NCBI GenBank assembly: GCA_032358255.1
Contig: JAULBX010030152.1
Coordinates: 1-64,000, forward strand
Source: Heterotrichella gracilis
Taxonomy: Eukaryota; Sar; Xanthophyceae; Tribonematales; Xanthonemataceae
Reading direction: 5' to 3'
DNA length: 64,000 bases
Shown: positions 1 to 8,691 of the stretch, in pieces
How positions within the stretch are numbered: position 1 is the first letter of the stretch
How the letters are laid out: every line of letters begins with the position of its first letter
Program-made: the position numbers and the translations under genes
Notes under the pieces: generated by a model
The model's input: the letters and a program-made list of their open reading frames with translations, nothing else
What the model was told of the DNA's origin: nothing
Databases searched by the model: none

Positions 1-36
1 CCAGCCAAAACTGATGCAAACAGGGTGTCGTGGCAG

Positions 37-123
37 TTCAGGACACGCGTGTCCTGAAAGGCCTGAGGACCGTCAAATCAGCCCCAAGCTGGGTGCCCGC
101 GAGAACTTAGGACACGCGTGTCC
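37..123. repeat. Two copies of an ACGCGT-centred palindrome
   Basis: Positions 37-58 are a perfect 22-bp palindrome with core GGACACGCGTGTCC. The same 14-bp core recurs at 110-123, 69 bp away. Such paired palindromes are typical of operators or plasmid centromere-like sites. No binding protein can be assigned from sequence alone, although a ParB-like protein is encoded at 51.3-52.4 kb. Confidence 0.7.
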
Positions 124-147
124 CAAACGGTCGGGCAGGGCTGGGGT

Positions 148-164
148 GTTGAACCGTTCAACGG
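148..164. promoter_or_regulatory. GTTGAAC-C-GTTCAAC palindrome, candidate operator
   Basis: A perfect odd palindrome GTTGAAC-C-GTTCAAC, followed by GG, lies 25 bp after the second ACGCGT palindrome. The half-site GTTCAACGG recurs at 30501 beside another ACGCGT palindrome and twice at 49036-49065. This suggests a shared DNA-binding protein. The protein is not identified. Confidence 0.45.
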
Positions 165-302
165 TCTGGGCCCGTGGGAGGGGAGGGGAGGGCAGGGCTG
201 GAAAGCATAGCCTCTGTTGAAATCACCCCACACCCGGTTGACGTAGTGGCGGCGGCCGAACAGAATTCCTCAAATGTCCGGCTTTTCTTACCGAGGATTC
301 AC

Positions 303-548
303 ATGGCCCACGTCTTTGCCCTGCCCTTTTCCGCTGCCCGCCGTGGTGTCTCGTCGCGCAAGATGCTGGCTCTGTCCATCGGGCACGGCCTGACGGGGGC
401 AGCCCTGTTCTGCGTTGCCTACGCTGCTCACCACATCCTGCTGTCAGGTGGCGTGGATTGCGCATCAGCCGGCATGCTTTTGCTTGCTTTGCACACAGGT
501 GTACTTGGAGTTCTGTCGACGCGTTCGGCCGAACGAAACCTTCCCTAG
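303..548 (+). CDS. Small inner-membrane protein, unknown
   Basis: The predicted product is 81 residues with two hydrophobic stretches, at about residues 23-42 and 50-70, so a two-helix membrane protein is likely. The ATG at 303 is chosen because GAGGA precedes it by seven bases; longer in-frame starts lie in sequence with no ribosome binding site. The gene stands 55 bp upstream of an exported protein gene on the same strand and may share its transcript. I do not recognise the family. Confidence 0.5.
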   Translation: MAHVFALPFSAARRGVSSRKMLALSIGHGLTGAALFCVAYAAHHILLSGGVDCASAGMLLLALHTGVLGVLSTRSAERNLP

Positions 549-603
549 AAACGGAGTAGGGCAGGCCACCCTGAACCATTGGCCACGGACAGGGAGAGGG
601 AAG

Positions 604-1566
604 ATGCTGAGGTATTTCCTTGCGCTCGCGCTTCTATGCTGTGCTGCAGCTCAAGCTGCTGGGCCAGCCATTCTCAAGAACCCCACCAACGGTCAGGACG
701 ATCCCAACTTCCCTGGGTTCGTGGACTACGTCATTCGGCCAGGTTGCGCCGTCCGAGAAAAGAAGCCCTCAGGACTCTCCCAGTACGAACGCACCGACAG
801 AAAGTGGTCAGGAAGCTGCGCGCGCGGCTATATCAGCGGCAGCGGCACCTATACCTACAATTTTTCGACATCGAAGGCCGGCTCATCCGGCGACACGCGC
901 GTCATGTTTTACGAGGTCGTTGGTACCTGGGTTGATGGCGCTCAACATGGCAATTCCAAAACGACCATCACGGCAGACGGCAAGACGACAGTCGTTGAGT
1001 CGACGTGGGAGCATGGCAATGTACTTGCTATTGGAGGGCGCGTCATCGCCAGCCGCCCCGGCGCTGCTGCTGCGGCTAGTCAGCAAGAAAAAGCCGCCGC
1101 CCCGGCGCAGCCCAAGCCCCCTGAACGGCCTGTGGCCAGCGGCAAAGGCCGGCATGTTGACAGTGCTGATGCTTGCGTTACAACCCGGATCAGCGTTGGG
1201 CGTGATGTCAACGGCGACAAGTTTGGACGGTTCGATATTGTCAATAACTGCGATTTCGACCTGATGGCCATCGTCTGTGTGACGGTCCCTGCGGTACTTA
1301 ACGGACCTAACGCGGACTTTATGCGTAGGACTGGGCAGTACAGCTGCTCCACCGGGCAGCCGTTGGTAGGGCCCGGGCGCAACCCCTGGCTTCTAAAAGC
1401 TGGGGTTCAGCCAGCTATGCGCTTTGATCGCTCCATACCAGTAGACGCACGTATCACTGATTCCGCGGCCGTTGCGTGCCCCTACAGTGTTGGCGGGAAG
1501 GAAGTTGACATGGTGGATATTGCATTTCATGGGGGCGCGTACACGGCAAAGTGCGTGTTTCGCTGA
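604..1566 (+). CDS. Exported hypothetical protein
   Basis: The 320-residue product begins with a clear Sec signal peptide (MLRYFLALALLCCAAAQAAG), so it is likely periplasmic or secreted. The mature protein has an N-terminal part rich in Gly, Ser and Tyr, an Ala/Pro/Lys-rich linker near residues 150-180, and a C-terminal domain with several cysteines that could form disulfides. The ATG is preceded by GGGAGAGGG. I do not recognise the family. Confidence 0.7.
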   Translation: MLRYFLALALLCCAAAQAAGPAILKNPTNGQDDPNFPGFVDYVIRPGCAVREKKPSGLSQYERTDRKWSGSCARGYISGSGTYTYNFSTSKAGSSGDTRVMFYEVVGTWVDGAQHGNSKTTITADGKTTVVESTWEHGNVLAIGGRVIASRPGAAAAASQQEKAAAPAQPKPPERPVASGKGRHVDSADACVTTRISVGRDVNGDKFGRFDIVNNCDFDLMAIVCVTVPAVLNGPNADFMRRTGQYSCSTGQPLVGPGRNPWLLKAGVQPAMRFDRSIPVDARITDSAAVACPYSVGGKEVDMVDIAFHGGAYTAKCVFR

Positions 1567-1574
1567 GAGTGGAA

Positions 1575-1871
1575 TCAGGCCTCAGCCGGGTTGGCCATGA
1601 TCCGCTCCAGCGTATAGGCCCACTTGGCGCCGTAATCGATGGAGCCCATGGCGTAGCGCTCGGCCCGCGTGACCTCAGCCAGGGACGGCGCGCGCGTTCC
1701 AGTGGACTTGGCGTAGGCGCAGGCGGCATCCCAGACGGCTTGGCGCTCGGCCGCGACCCATTCCTCGACTTGCCGCCCCTTGCGCTTGGCGGCTTCGTTC
1801 TGGAGCGCCAGATAAAGCGTTCGGGCCGGTTCCCGCCGCGGCTCCCACGGGTCGTGCTTATGCGTGGTCAT
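1575..1871 (-). CDS. Hypothetical protein, phage-like
   Basis: The 98-residue product is hydrophilic and mostly helical. The start is set at the ATG one base after the stop of the upstream gene (TGA-A-ATG), which implies translational coupling. An in-frame ATG 18 bases earlier would overlap that gene. The pairing with a Lar-like protein resembles accessory modules of phages. No function can be assigned. Confidence 0.6.
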   Translation of the reverse strand: MTTHKHDPWEPRREPARTLYLALQNEAAKRKGRQVEEWVAAERQAVWDAACAYAKSTGTRAPSLAEVTRAERYAMGSIDYGAKWAYTLERIMANPAEA

Positions 1872-1872
1872 T

Positions 1873-2067
1873 TCAGTGACTGTTCCCATGTTCTCGGTTC
1901 CATTGCTCGATAGCTTCAGCCTTGGTCCTCATCGTGTGTCCGGCAACCGGTGTCAGGTTGTGCCCAGCATTGCAGTCCAGCCGCCAGAAGCTGCCGGCAC
2001 GGACAGCCTCGGGCTGGTTGCCGCAGCGTGGGAGCTTCACGGGTTGGACGGGTTGTGGTGTGGGCAT
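1873..2067 (-). CDS. Lar-like small protein, degenerate zinc ribbon
   Basis: The 64-residue product resembles the restriction-alleviation Lar family of phages and plasmids: a Cys-containing start (LPRCGNQPEA), a central Cys/His segment and the typical ending EAIEQWNRE. One of the usual Cys pairs is reduced to single cysteines, so zinc binding is doubtful. An in-frame TTG at 2097 lies too close to the predicted -10, so the ATG at 2067 is preferred. Confidence 0.55.
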   Translation of the reverse strand: MPTPQPVQPVKLPRCGNQPEAVRAGSFWRLDCNAGHNLTPVAGHTMRTKAEAIEQWNREHGNSH

Positions 2068-2095
2068 GAGCTGTGGTGATTCATCAGATGCATCC

Positions 2096-2123
2096 AAGAT
2101 ACCGCAGATCCTGGCGCGCGCAA
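2096..2123 (-). promoter_or_regulatory. Promoter TTGCGC-16-TATCTT
   Basis: On the minus strand TTGCGC is followed after exactly 16 bp by TATCTT, and GG precedes the -10. This matches the 16-bp-spacer class seen elsewhere in the window (for example at 58808 and 59896). It would drive the Lar-like gene and its coupled partner. Confidence 0.5.
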
Positions 2124-2409
2124 GCCCGGGCCAGGTCGGGTAACAGATCGAGGAGGACTTCAGAGTTAAGTGAAAAAACCCTTTGGCGACGCCAACTTAG
2201 GACGTTTGCAACTCACAACCCCCCGTTTAAGCTAGTTTTTTGACACGCACCATAATGGGGGTTATGATGCGACAACATTTCTGGAAAAACCAACCGGGAT
2301 TTTTGGGTTCCGCGCGCAGGACCGGCGCAGCCCTTGCAGGCCTGCTGGCCTGCACTCGATCCGCACCAGTCTAGGCACAGCACCCGAGCAATTCAAGTTC
2401 AACTCGCAC
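2124..2409 (+). promoter_or_regulatory. Intergenic region with a strong sigma-70 promoter
   Basis: This gene-free stretch contains TTGACA at 2240-2245 and TATGAT at 2263-2268 with 17 bp between them, the closest match to a consensus sigma-70 promoter in the window. The predicted leader of about 135 nt runs to the ATG at 2410. The promoter lacks the window-wide 20-bp motif, so the recombinase operon may be controlled separately. Confidence 0.65.
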
Positions 2410-3525
2410 ATGACCCAAGAAGCACGGCCCAAGAAAAGCTACGAGCTCAACATCCCCGGTCTAGATGAGGCAGTCGCAGCCGCCGCGCCTCACAAGGCAC
2501 ACAAGCATGTGCTGGATGCCCTGCGCAATGCCACAGGCGAACCAGGCTGGGCCATGGCCACCACTCGTGACGAAGGTGGGTACTGGTCCAAGCGCAAGGT
2601 GGTGTCCAAGGATGGGGCCATCGTGGCCGAGGACCACGAGGCGTGGCTGCGCATCCAGCTTGCGGCAGATGGGGGCGACATGGCCACAGCTCGCAAGCGC
2701 GTGATGGCGGGTGGCTACCAGCTGAGCAAGTGCCACATCAGCGAGGTCTTCTTCGTGCTTGACCACGGTGGTGATCAGGCCAACTTCTCCCAGGTGCGCT
2801 GCGCCCTGGAGCACGAGGTCCTGGACCGACCGTTGTTCAATGAGTGGGACCGCAACAAGAGCTACACCGGCAAGGATTTCTCTGACTTCCGTCAGGACGC
2901 AGAGGACGGCTACGAGCACGCCCAGGATCAGCGCACTCCCATCAGGCCCGACAACTACGTCCTGAACGAGGCCATCGACAGCGGTCTCTTCATGCAAGTG
3001 CTTGACGAGGACGATGCGCGAGAGCGTGAGCGTGCGCGACAGATGCGGTTCAAGGTTTCATCCAGCGATGGCAGCGTGGAAACGAACGTCCCCTACGCCC
3101 GTCTGGACCCCAGCTGGGAAAACTACCCTCACAAGGCACGGCGCTTTCTTCAGGACTGGGAACAGAGCAGCGCCGGCCGCTCGGGTGCACGCCTGTGCAA
3201 GAGCTGGATCACGAAGGCCAATGACTACACCGACCCAGCGGGCAAGCGCTGGGTGAGCTACATCCCCATGTGGACACACAGGATGAAGCTGGCCAAGATC
3301 GACGCCGGCAAGGGAAGCGCGAACGCCCTCTTTGAGAAGCTGCAGAAGCTGGATGAACGTGTGGGCGTGCCCTTTGCCTGGTACTTCTACATGCTGCACG
3401 GCAACCGCGTGGAGGACACAGCGGGAGAGCGGGTCATTGCGGCTGCAGAACAAGGGCTCATCGACCTGCCCGAGCACGACTACCAGGTGCTGCGCCGCTG
3501 GCGCACTCGCCCGTATGGTTTCTAA
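2410..3525 (+). CDS. Hypothetical protein coupled to a tyrosine recombinase
   Basis: The 371-residue product is soluble, rich in charged and aromatic residues, and has no signal peptide or membrane segment. Its last 11 bases overlap the recombinase start, so the two are translationally coupled and probably act together, perhaps as an accessory factor in recombination. That role is inferred from position only. No catalytic motif or known domain is recognised. Confidence 0.75.
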   Translation: MTQEARPKKSYELNIPGLDEAVAAAAPHKAHKHVLDALRNATGEPGWAMATTRDEGGYWSKRKVVSKDGAIVAEDHEAWLRIQLAADGGDMATARKRVMAGGYQLSKCHISEVFFVLDHGGDQANFSQVRCALEHEVLDRPLFNEWDRNKSYTGKDFSDFRQDAEDGYEHAQDQRTPIRPDNYVLNEAIDSGLFMQVLDEDDARERERARQMRFKVSSSDGSVETNVPYARLDPSWENYPHKARRFLQDWEQSSAGRSGARLCKSWITKANDYTDPAGKRWVSYIPMWTHRMKLAKIDAGKGSANALFEKLQKLDERVGVPFAWYFYMLHGNRVEDTAGERVIAAAEQGLIDLPEHDYQVLRRWRTRPYGF

Positions 3526-5614
3526 TCGAATCCATCGCGTTACGACAGTAGACGCAGAGGAGGAAGCCCCCGAGGTCCAGCCCCGGGTGGTAGATCGCGA
3601 GCCCTCAACCCCAAAGCGACGCCCCGGGCGCCCAAGGGGCGCTGCAGGTAAAACCCTGCGTCTGGACAACCGGCTGCAGACGACCGACTTCCAGTTCCTG
3701 CGGGCCGTGGTCGAAGGAATCGCTCCGAAAGTTGCCGCTGATCGCTACCTTGCTCACCGCGGCCCCATCGAGGGACGCGAAGCAGCGACCCTGGCCCGGG
3801 ATCTGATGAGCGACGTGGCCAGCAAGATTGACTCGATGAAGGAAACGGCCGAGATCGTGGAGGCGCGCAAGGCGCTGGATGCGATCAACGCACCTACGCA
3901 GACGGTTGCCACCGGGCCGACGCTGGAGGAATTTGGGAAGCGCGAGGGGTATGACTTCTATTCGCAGGCCGAGCTGCAGGAAAAGTACCTTGAAGAGTTC
4001 CCCGTTCCCGCCGGCGCAGGCGTTGGCAATGGTGTGCCGATCAAGCGCAAGCTGGAATCCCTGAACTGGCTCATGCTGCGCCTGGCCGCGCACCCCACGT
4101 CTATTGAGCCTTGCGAGCTCTGGGTGCACAAGCCCATTGCTGACCAACTGAAGAAGCTGGGTGTGGTTACCCTGGGCGATCTGGTGTCATGGATCAACCT
4201 GCAAGGGGCCCGCTGGTACGACAAACTACCCAAGGTCGGGCGCACGCGCGCCGCGCGCATCGTTTCCTTCTTGCATGAGCACGCTGCCGAGCTGGGGCAG
4301 CGCCTGCACCCACGGCTGGTCGCCGGCGAGATCAACGCCCCGACGACTGAACGCGCGCTCACCGTCAAGGATTCCCCCCTTACCCGTGCGCTGGTCCCGC
4401 TGGACGAGCTGCTGGGTCAGGCCTGGCCCAGCACCTTGCAAGGTGGCAATGGCGAGTACAGGGGCGAACTCACCAACGGTTACGGAGCCGCCAACGACAT
4501 CGAGGCCGTTCACCACTGGCTCAAGCTCATCGAACTCAAGTCGGCCAACACCCTCGACAGCTACCGCAGAGCCGTGGAGCGCCTGTTCCTGTGGGCCGTG
4601 ATGATCAAGCGCAAGCCCCTCTCATCTTTGTCGCAAAGTGACTTTGTGGACTACGCGAACTTTCTGCGTGAGCCGCCTGCCGACTGGTGCAACAAGAACC
4701 CGGCCATGCGTGCATCCAAGGACTGGCGCCCCCTGCGCGGGCCCATGGGCGAGGCTAACATCCGGCAGAACTTCATTGCGATCGGAGCGATGTTCCGGGC
4801 CTGGCACAAAGTCGGCTACCTGCGCATCAACGCGGTACCGGTAGGTATTGTGGATGCCAGATTCAAGGAGCCAAAGATGAACGTACATCGCAGCTTCACG
4901 AACCAGGACCTGGCCTTGATACGCTCGACCATGGAAGAGATGGCCGATGGGATGGAGAAGCGCCGCCTGAGGGCAATCCTGCTACTGCTTCAGACCTCAG
5001 GCCTGCGCCGGGCCGAAGCCGTGGGGCTCACCTGGGGGCATGTGCATTTCATGCGTGAGGGCATGGATCTGACCCAGACCCAGGGCGTGACCTTCTATGG
5101 CAAGGGGCGTAAGCAGCGCACAGTCCCCCTTCACAAGGAGACCGTGGCCGCGCTCGAGGCGCACTACGAAGACAGGTTGGCTCTCATCGCCGCTGGCCGG
5201 CTGCCCGAGGTCGATCCCACGTTGACAAGGATAGACACGCCGCTTTTGAGCGTGCTGGAGGACCGACTGACACGGTCCAAAGCAGGCCCCGGGATGGCCC
5301 CGCAGGATGCGCCACGCACCGGCAACAAGACGGGAGCCCTTTCAGCAAGCCGCTTGTATGGGCTGCTCAAGGCGTTTTTCAAGAAAGTTTCTGCGCGGCC
5401 CGAGCTCGCCAGCGGACATGCGAACTTCAAGAAGGCCTCTACTCATTGGCTGCGCCACACCTTCGCCCACCAGGCTGTAAATGCTGCGAATGGGGAATTG
5501 CCGGTTGTGCAGGCACTGCTTGGGCACGCAGATATTTCCACCACGGGCATCTACGTGAAGTCGGACGACACTGCACTGGCTGATGCCGTACGCGCTCTTA
5601 CGCCGGCCGTTTGA
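3515..5614 (+). CDS. Tyrosine recombinase / phage integrase with long N-terminal region
   Basis: The 699-residue product is a site-specific tyrosine recombinase that would cut and rejoin DNA through a phosphotyrosine. The first 300 residues resemble the N-terminal domain of DUF3701-type integrases of Burkholderiales. A SAM-like DNA-binding segment is followed by the catalytic domain: Arg in TSGLRRAEAV near residue 497, Lys in GKGRKQR, the HxxR box in THWLRHTF, and Tyr680 in TTGIYVKS. All catalytic residues appear present. The ATG at 3515 overlaps the upstream gene by 11 bases. No flanking attachment site is apparent. Confidence 0.9.
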   Translation: MVSNRIHRVTTVDAEEEAPEVQPRVVDREPSTPKRRPGRPRGAAGKTLRLDNRLQTTDFQFLRAVVEGIAPKVAADRYLAHRGPIEGREAATLARDLMSDVASKIDSMKETAEIVEARKALDAINAPTQTVATGPTLEEFGKREGYDFYSQAELQEKYLEEFPVPAGAGVGNGVPIKRKLESLNWLMLRLAAHPTSIEPCELWVHKPIADQLKKLGVVTLGDLVSWINLQGARWYDKLPKVGRTRAARIVSFLHEHAAELGQRLHPRLVAGEINAPTTERALTVKDSPLTRALVPLDELLGQAWPSTLQGGNGEYRGELTNGYGAANDIEAVHHWLKLIELKSANTLDSYRRAVERLFLWAVMIKRKPLSSLSQSDFVDYANFLREPPADWCNKNPAMRASKDWRPLRGPMGEANIRQNFIAIGAMFRAWHKVGYLRINAVPVGIVDARFKEPKMNVHRSFTNQDLALIRSTMEEMADGMEKRRLRAILLLLQTSGLRRAEAVGLTWGHVHFMREGMDLTQTQGVTFYGKGRKQRTVPLHKETVAALEAHYEDRLALIAAGRLPEVDPTLTRIDTPLLSVLEDRLTRSKAGPGMAPQDAPRTGNKTGALSASRLYGLLKAFFKKVSARPELASGHANFKKASTHWLRHTFAHQAVNAANGELPVVQALLGHADISTTGIYVKSDDTALADAVRALTPAV

Positions 5615-5716
5615 CTCAGAAGGTGTGTTCCAGCTGCCAGCGCGGGTGGTGCGCTCAATTTGCTACTTCGGGCTGACCACGGTGCAGGCAGACCCGCCCG
5701 TCTGCATCGCTTTCCG

Positions 5717-6220
5717 TTAGGTGCATGGAACCGTCTCTTTGGTTTCTGCAGGGATGCCCTTGAGGAAGCGCTTCACGACAGCCTGGAAATCTTCCAGAGT
5801 GCGGACCTCAGCGGTCAGGTATCCGTCCGACTCCAGTGCTTCAAGCCAATCCCGCTGCTCGCGGGTCAATCTGCCTTCTGGTGACTTGAGTTCTACGGCC
5901 AGGCCCTGCCAGCCCAGGTGCTTGCGCGGCAGCATGAAGTCCACAAGCCCCTTGCGAACTCCCATGGCCTTGAGCTTGCCGCCCTCCCCCTTGCTGCGCT
6001 TGCCACCGTTGGGGATGTGGGTGAGCCATTTCAGGATGGGATGCTTGGGTTCGACAAGCTGGACCCATTCAAAGCAGGTCCGGTGCAAATCCTCCTCCGG
6101 GCTTATGCGCCGCTTTCCTTTGGGTGTCTTTGCCGGCGTGGCACTGGCCAGTGTAGGCAACATGGCGCGGTAGTCTGCTGCGCTCATGCGCGCGGGGATA
6201 TCTCGTAGGGAATCGGTCAT
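5717..6220 (-). CDS. VRR-NUC domain nuclease
   Basis: The 167-residue product carries a VRR-NUC fold, a PD-(D/E)XK-type nuclease found in phages, plasmids and restriction-repair proteins. The visible signature is KAMGVRKGLVDFMLPR followed by GLAVELKSPEGRLTREQRDW, where Asp, Glu and Lys form the expected metal-binding core. The ATG at 6220 is preferred over a TTG at 6244 that sits inside the predicted -10. The gene is single and convergent with the recombinase. Confidence 0.85.
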   Translation of the reverse strand: MTDSLRDIPARMSAADYRAMLPTLASATPAKTPKGKRRISPEEDLHRTCFEWVQLVEPKHPILKWLTHIPNGGKRSKGEGGKLKAMGVRKGLVDFMLPRKHLGWQGLAVELKSPEGRLTREQRDWLEALESDGYLTAEVRTLEDFQAVVKRFLKGIPAETKETVPCT

Positions 6221-6242
6221 GGTCTTGGATTTCTTGAGAACC

Positions 6243-6270
6243 AAGTTACCACCTGAAACGTGATGTGCAA
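6243..6270 (-). promoter_or_regulatory. Promoter TTGCAC-16-TAACTT
   Basis: Minus-strand TTGCAC and TAACTT are separated by 16 bp, with GG before the -10, as in the related promoters at 2096, 58808 and 59896. It precedes the VRR-NUC gene and leaves a leader of roughly 15 nt without a recognisable ribosome binding site. Confidence 0.5.
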
Positions 6271-6284
6271 GTAGGGGACCAAAA

Positions 6285-6328
6285 GAAAAAGCCCCGCCTC
6301 ATCCGAAGATAGAAGCGGGGCTTTTGAT
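6285..6328 (-). terminator. Rho-independent terminator
   Basis: The inverted repeat AAAGCCCCGC / GCGGGGCTTT flanks a short loop and is bordered by A and T runs. It ends the minus-strand transcript of the two genes at 6351-7358. Confidence 0.8.
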
Positions 6329-6350
6329 ACTGATGCTCTGCATGCCTAGG

Positions 6351-6650
6351 TCATGCAGACTCCTCTGTTCGCAGCTCATCCTGGAGGAAGGCCTGCGAAA
6401 AGATGGGCTCGACTGCACCGTTGGGCAGCTCATCAGGCCACACATCGACAACCAAGCCTTCGTGCATGTAGTGCACGTTGGTATGGCCCATGGTGTTATG
6501 ACACACCAAAATGCGGTCGTCCTCACCAGCCGGCCGGACCTCTATGCGGATGTCCTTGGAGTAGCTGATGCAGACAGGCTCAATCGACAGATCACGCAGG
6601 AGCGCAATACGACTTTCAATCTCCTTGCGGAGGGTTTCGATTTTCGTCAT
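6351..6650 (-). CDS. Hypothetical protein
   Basis: The 99-residue product is soluble and acidic, with a helical N-terminus and a likely beta-rich middle (ICISYS to HNTMGHTNVHYM). It follows the 232-residue gene by nine bases and ends at a terminator, so the two form an operon. I do not recognise the family. Confidence 0.7.
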   Translation of the reverse strand: MTKIETLRKEIESRIALLRDLSIEPVCISYSKDIRIEVRPAGEDDRILVCHNTMGHTNVHYMHEGLVVDVWPDELPNGAVEPIFSQAFLQDELRTEESA

Positions 6651-6659
6651 GCGATCTCC

Positions 6660-7358
6660 TTACTGCACGATCAGTGCTGTTTCGCCGTTGGGCAAAACGG
6701 TATTGAGCACCGTCACACGTTGCTCGGGCCGCAAGATGAACTTGTTACCCTGCTTGAACACCGAAAACGCCAGGTTCTCGCTGTCAAAGTGGATGTGAAT
6801 GCACTGCGTATCGTCCTTGGAGCCGGGAAGCCGGTTGACCTCGAACATCGCATACAGCAGGTCATCCACATCGCCGTCTGCAGGCGACATGTTGATGTCA
6901 AACTGACCTCTCGTGCCACGCCGATCCCAGGCACCCAGGATGAACGCCTCGTCAGCTTGATTGCCGGTGCCCTCCTCGCCGTAGCGACGCGAGCTCCAGT
7001 TCACAACCTCAACTTGGCTTTCGTTTTGACCTTTGAAGGCAGTAACGATGGCCACGGCAGGGTGAGCGATTTCACATTGCTCGATGGCATGGTGGATGTC
7101 TTCCGCCTTGCAAGTGAAGTGCAGCCCAACAGGACCGTACAGAACCGTCCAGTCAGACAATTCGCACGATTCACGGGCTTCACCTTCAACTTGGCTCACC
7201 AGGTCGCAGAAGCGATTGATGACATCGGGATGGACATGAGCGGCCAGTTCATCGAACAGGCTGACTTCGGTGGCTTGCGCCAGGGCGCGGCTGATGGCGC
7301 GAAGCGCAGCTGACTGCCTGCTGTTCAGGCACGTCTTGGGTGCGGATACTTGATTCAT
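6660..7358 (-). CDS. Hypothetical protein with start-codon hairpin
   Basis: The 232-residue product is soluble, with an N-terminal helical region and a beta-rich C-terminus. No known motif is visible. The gene lies 65 bp after the stop of the upstream gene. That gap holds a GC-rich hairpin (ACGGGGCACCGTCCCCGT) and a small hairpin CATTG...CAATG that includes the start codon itself, matching the leader pattern seen at many genes here. Confidence 0.75.
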   Translation of the reverse strand: MNQVSAPKTCLNSRQSAALRAISRALAQATEVSLFDELAAHVHPDVINRFCDLVSQVEGEARESCELSDWTVLYGPVGLHFTCKAEDIHHAIEQCEIAHPAVAIVTAFKGQNESQVEVVNWSSRRYGEEGTGNQADEAFILGAWDRRGTRGQFDINMSPADGDVDDLLYAMFEVNRLPGSKDDTQCIHIHFDSENLAFSVFKQGNKFILRPEQRVTVLNTVLPNGETALIVQ

Positions 7359-7423
7359 TGAGTTTCTTTCAATGACGGAGCACCCCCCAGACGGGGACGG
7401 TGCCCCGTATGGGTTAATGAAGG

Positions 7424-7732
7424 TTAGGAGTGACTGACTTCGGGTTGCTTGAACACTTCAGGCAGGCACTCCAGAAGGCAGTTGCCGGCGACCGTAAAGG
7501 CCGTCTTGCCATCGAAGCTCACGGCATCGGTTCCGTGCTGCGACATGTAGGCCGAGACTTTGTAGGACTCGGTCTTGGACACGGGCAACCGGACTCCGCC
7601 CTTCTTGAGGAAGGACAGCCAGGTCTGCGTGTTGGCATGCAAGTTGGGCGCGCTCATGCGAACGGGCTTCAACGCGATGTCTCCGTGCATTGCAGTTTGG
7701 ATTTGCAGCGGAGTGGTATCGATAAGTTCCAT
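7424..7732 (-). CDS. Hypothetical protein with start-codon hairpin
   Basis: The 102-residue product is soluble. The ATG at 7732 is chosen because it directly follows an 8-bp hairpin (TGTGGGCC / GGTCCACA, with one G-U pair). A longer in-frame extension upstream would be Cys-rich and would cross the promoter. It is the first gene of a three-gene minus-strand operon running to 6351. No function is recognised. Confidence 0.7.
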   Translation of the reverse strand: MELIDTTPLQIQTAMHGDIALKPVRMSAPNLHANTQTWLSFLKKGGVRLPVSKTESYKVSAYMSQHGTDAVSFDGKTAFTVAGNCLLECLPEVFKQPEVSHS

Positions 7733-7900
7733 GTGGACCTCAAATGAAAAAGGGCCCACACAGATCCCCAGCAGGGTCGGTGCAGACCCGGTGGGGTTGG
7801 AAGAATGCACCCCAGGGGATGCAAGGGGTGCGGTCTCGCAATTGCGAAAACGGACAGAGTTTGCCCTACCTACGATGCAGTGGCAAACGATGGAGCACAA
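7733..7900 (-). promoter_or_regulatory. Motif promoter and structured leader of the 7732 gene
   Basis: The 20-bp motif at 7881-7900 (TTGTGCTCCATCGTTTGCCA) ends in -35 TTGCCA. The -10 CAAACT at 7858-7863 follows after 17 bp. The leader of about 120 nt contains GGGTC-N6-GACCC within a CCCC/GGGG stem, then the start-codon hairpin at 7732-7760. Regulation at transcription and translation is inferred. Confidence 0.65.
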
Positions 7901-7948
7901 AACGGGCAACTCCATCTGCGTAAGGTGCGTCGCACAGACTTTGTGGAA

Positions 7949-7991
7949 TTGGTCCGCATCGCGTGCGCAATCACAAGATTGTGTGTATTCT
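7949..7991 (+). promoter_or_regulatory. Motif promoter of the beta-barrel gene
   Basis: A weaker copy of the 20-bp motif (TTGGTCCGCATCGCGTGCGC) supplies -35 GTGCGC. The -10 TATTCT follows after 17 bp. It is divergent from the promoter at 7858-7900, and the two motif copies are 48 bp apart. Confidence 0.5.
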
Positions 7992-8041
7992 CCGCGCGCC
8001 ACGCCTCACAGGGAGGGGTGGAATATCTAGGAAATCTCTAA

Positions 8042-8668
8042 ATGAAAATGAAACTTGCCTTGATCGCCGCAGCTGCGGCTCTCTCTTTGTCCGCCCAAGC
8101 ACAGACCGGCTTCTATGTCGGCGCCGAAGGCGGTATCGCGTCGATCAAGGATCAGTCCGGTGATGTCGCGCGTTCGCTGGTGGACGAGTTCGGCGGATCG
8201 GCCACTGTGACGCAGGACGCAGGCATGGGCTTCGCTCGCATCTATGGCGGTTACCAGATCAACAAGTTCGTGGCTGCCGAGCTGGGCTACCTGAAGACCG
8301 CCGAGGCGACGATGACCTTCGTCGGCACTGGCAGCGGTGGCTACGCTGGTGATGTGGCCCTGTCGGTCTCCGGCTTTGACCTCTCCGCAGTTTTCAAGCC
8401 TTTCGAGCAGCGCGGCCTCAACGGCCTGTTCTTCCGCGCTGGCCTGACCTCCTATGAGCAGAAGCTTGTGGTCACAGCCTCGGCCAATGCCGCCACCGCG
8501 CGCGGCACTGATACCTACAGTGGCACGGGTACCATGCTGGGCGTCGGCTATGACCTGCCCGTTGGCCCCGGGCAAATTCGCTTCCAGCTGACCGCCCTGC
8601 AGAAGATTGGCGGCGAGACGGATAGCGACTCGACCACGATGAGCGCCGGCTACCGCTACGCCTTCTAA
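8042..8668 (+). CDS. Outer-membrane beta-barrel protein
   Basis: The 208-residue product has a signal peptide ending at AQA near residue 20, alternating hydrophobic strands, many Gly and aromatic residues, and a C-terminal phenylalanine (AGYRYAF), the usual signal for outer-membrane insertion. It resembles opacity-type or OmpX/OmpW-like eight-strand barrels. The gene is single, with its own promoter and terminator. Ligand or role is unknown. Confidence 0.85.
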   Translation: MKMKLALIAAAAALSLSAQAQTGFYVGAEGGIASIKDQSGDVARSLVDEFGGSATVTQDAGMGFARIYGGYQINKFVAAELGYLKTAEATMTFVGTGSGGYAGDVALSVSGFDLSAVFKPFEQRGLNGLFFRAGLTSYEQKLVVTASANAATARGTDTYSGTGTMLGVGYDLPVGPGQIRFQLTALQKIGGETDSDSTTMSAGYRYAF

Positions 8669-8691
8669 CCCGCGTACTTAGCGGGAACGTA

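Noticed and set aside
223-579. Minus-strand frame of 118 codons
   Set aside because: It is the antisense of the small membrane protein gene, has no ribosome binding site and a composition rich in Arg and Cys typical of shadow frames.
3058-3669. Minus-strand frame of 203 codons
   Set aside because: It is antisense to the 371-residue protein gene and the integrase start, both strongly supported by codon use and translational coupling.
4636-4644. AAGTSACTT copy inside the integrase gene as a promoter element
   Set aside because: It lies within a coding segment without a -10 at a suitable distance, so this copy is counted only toward the dispersed 9-mer and not as a promoter.
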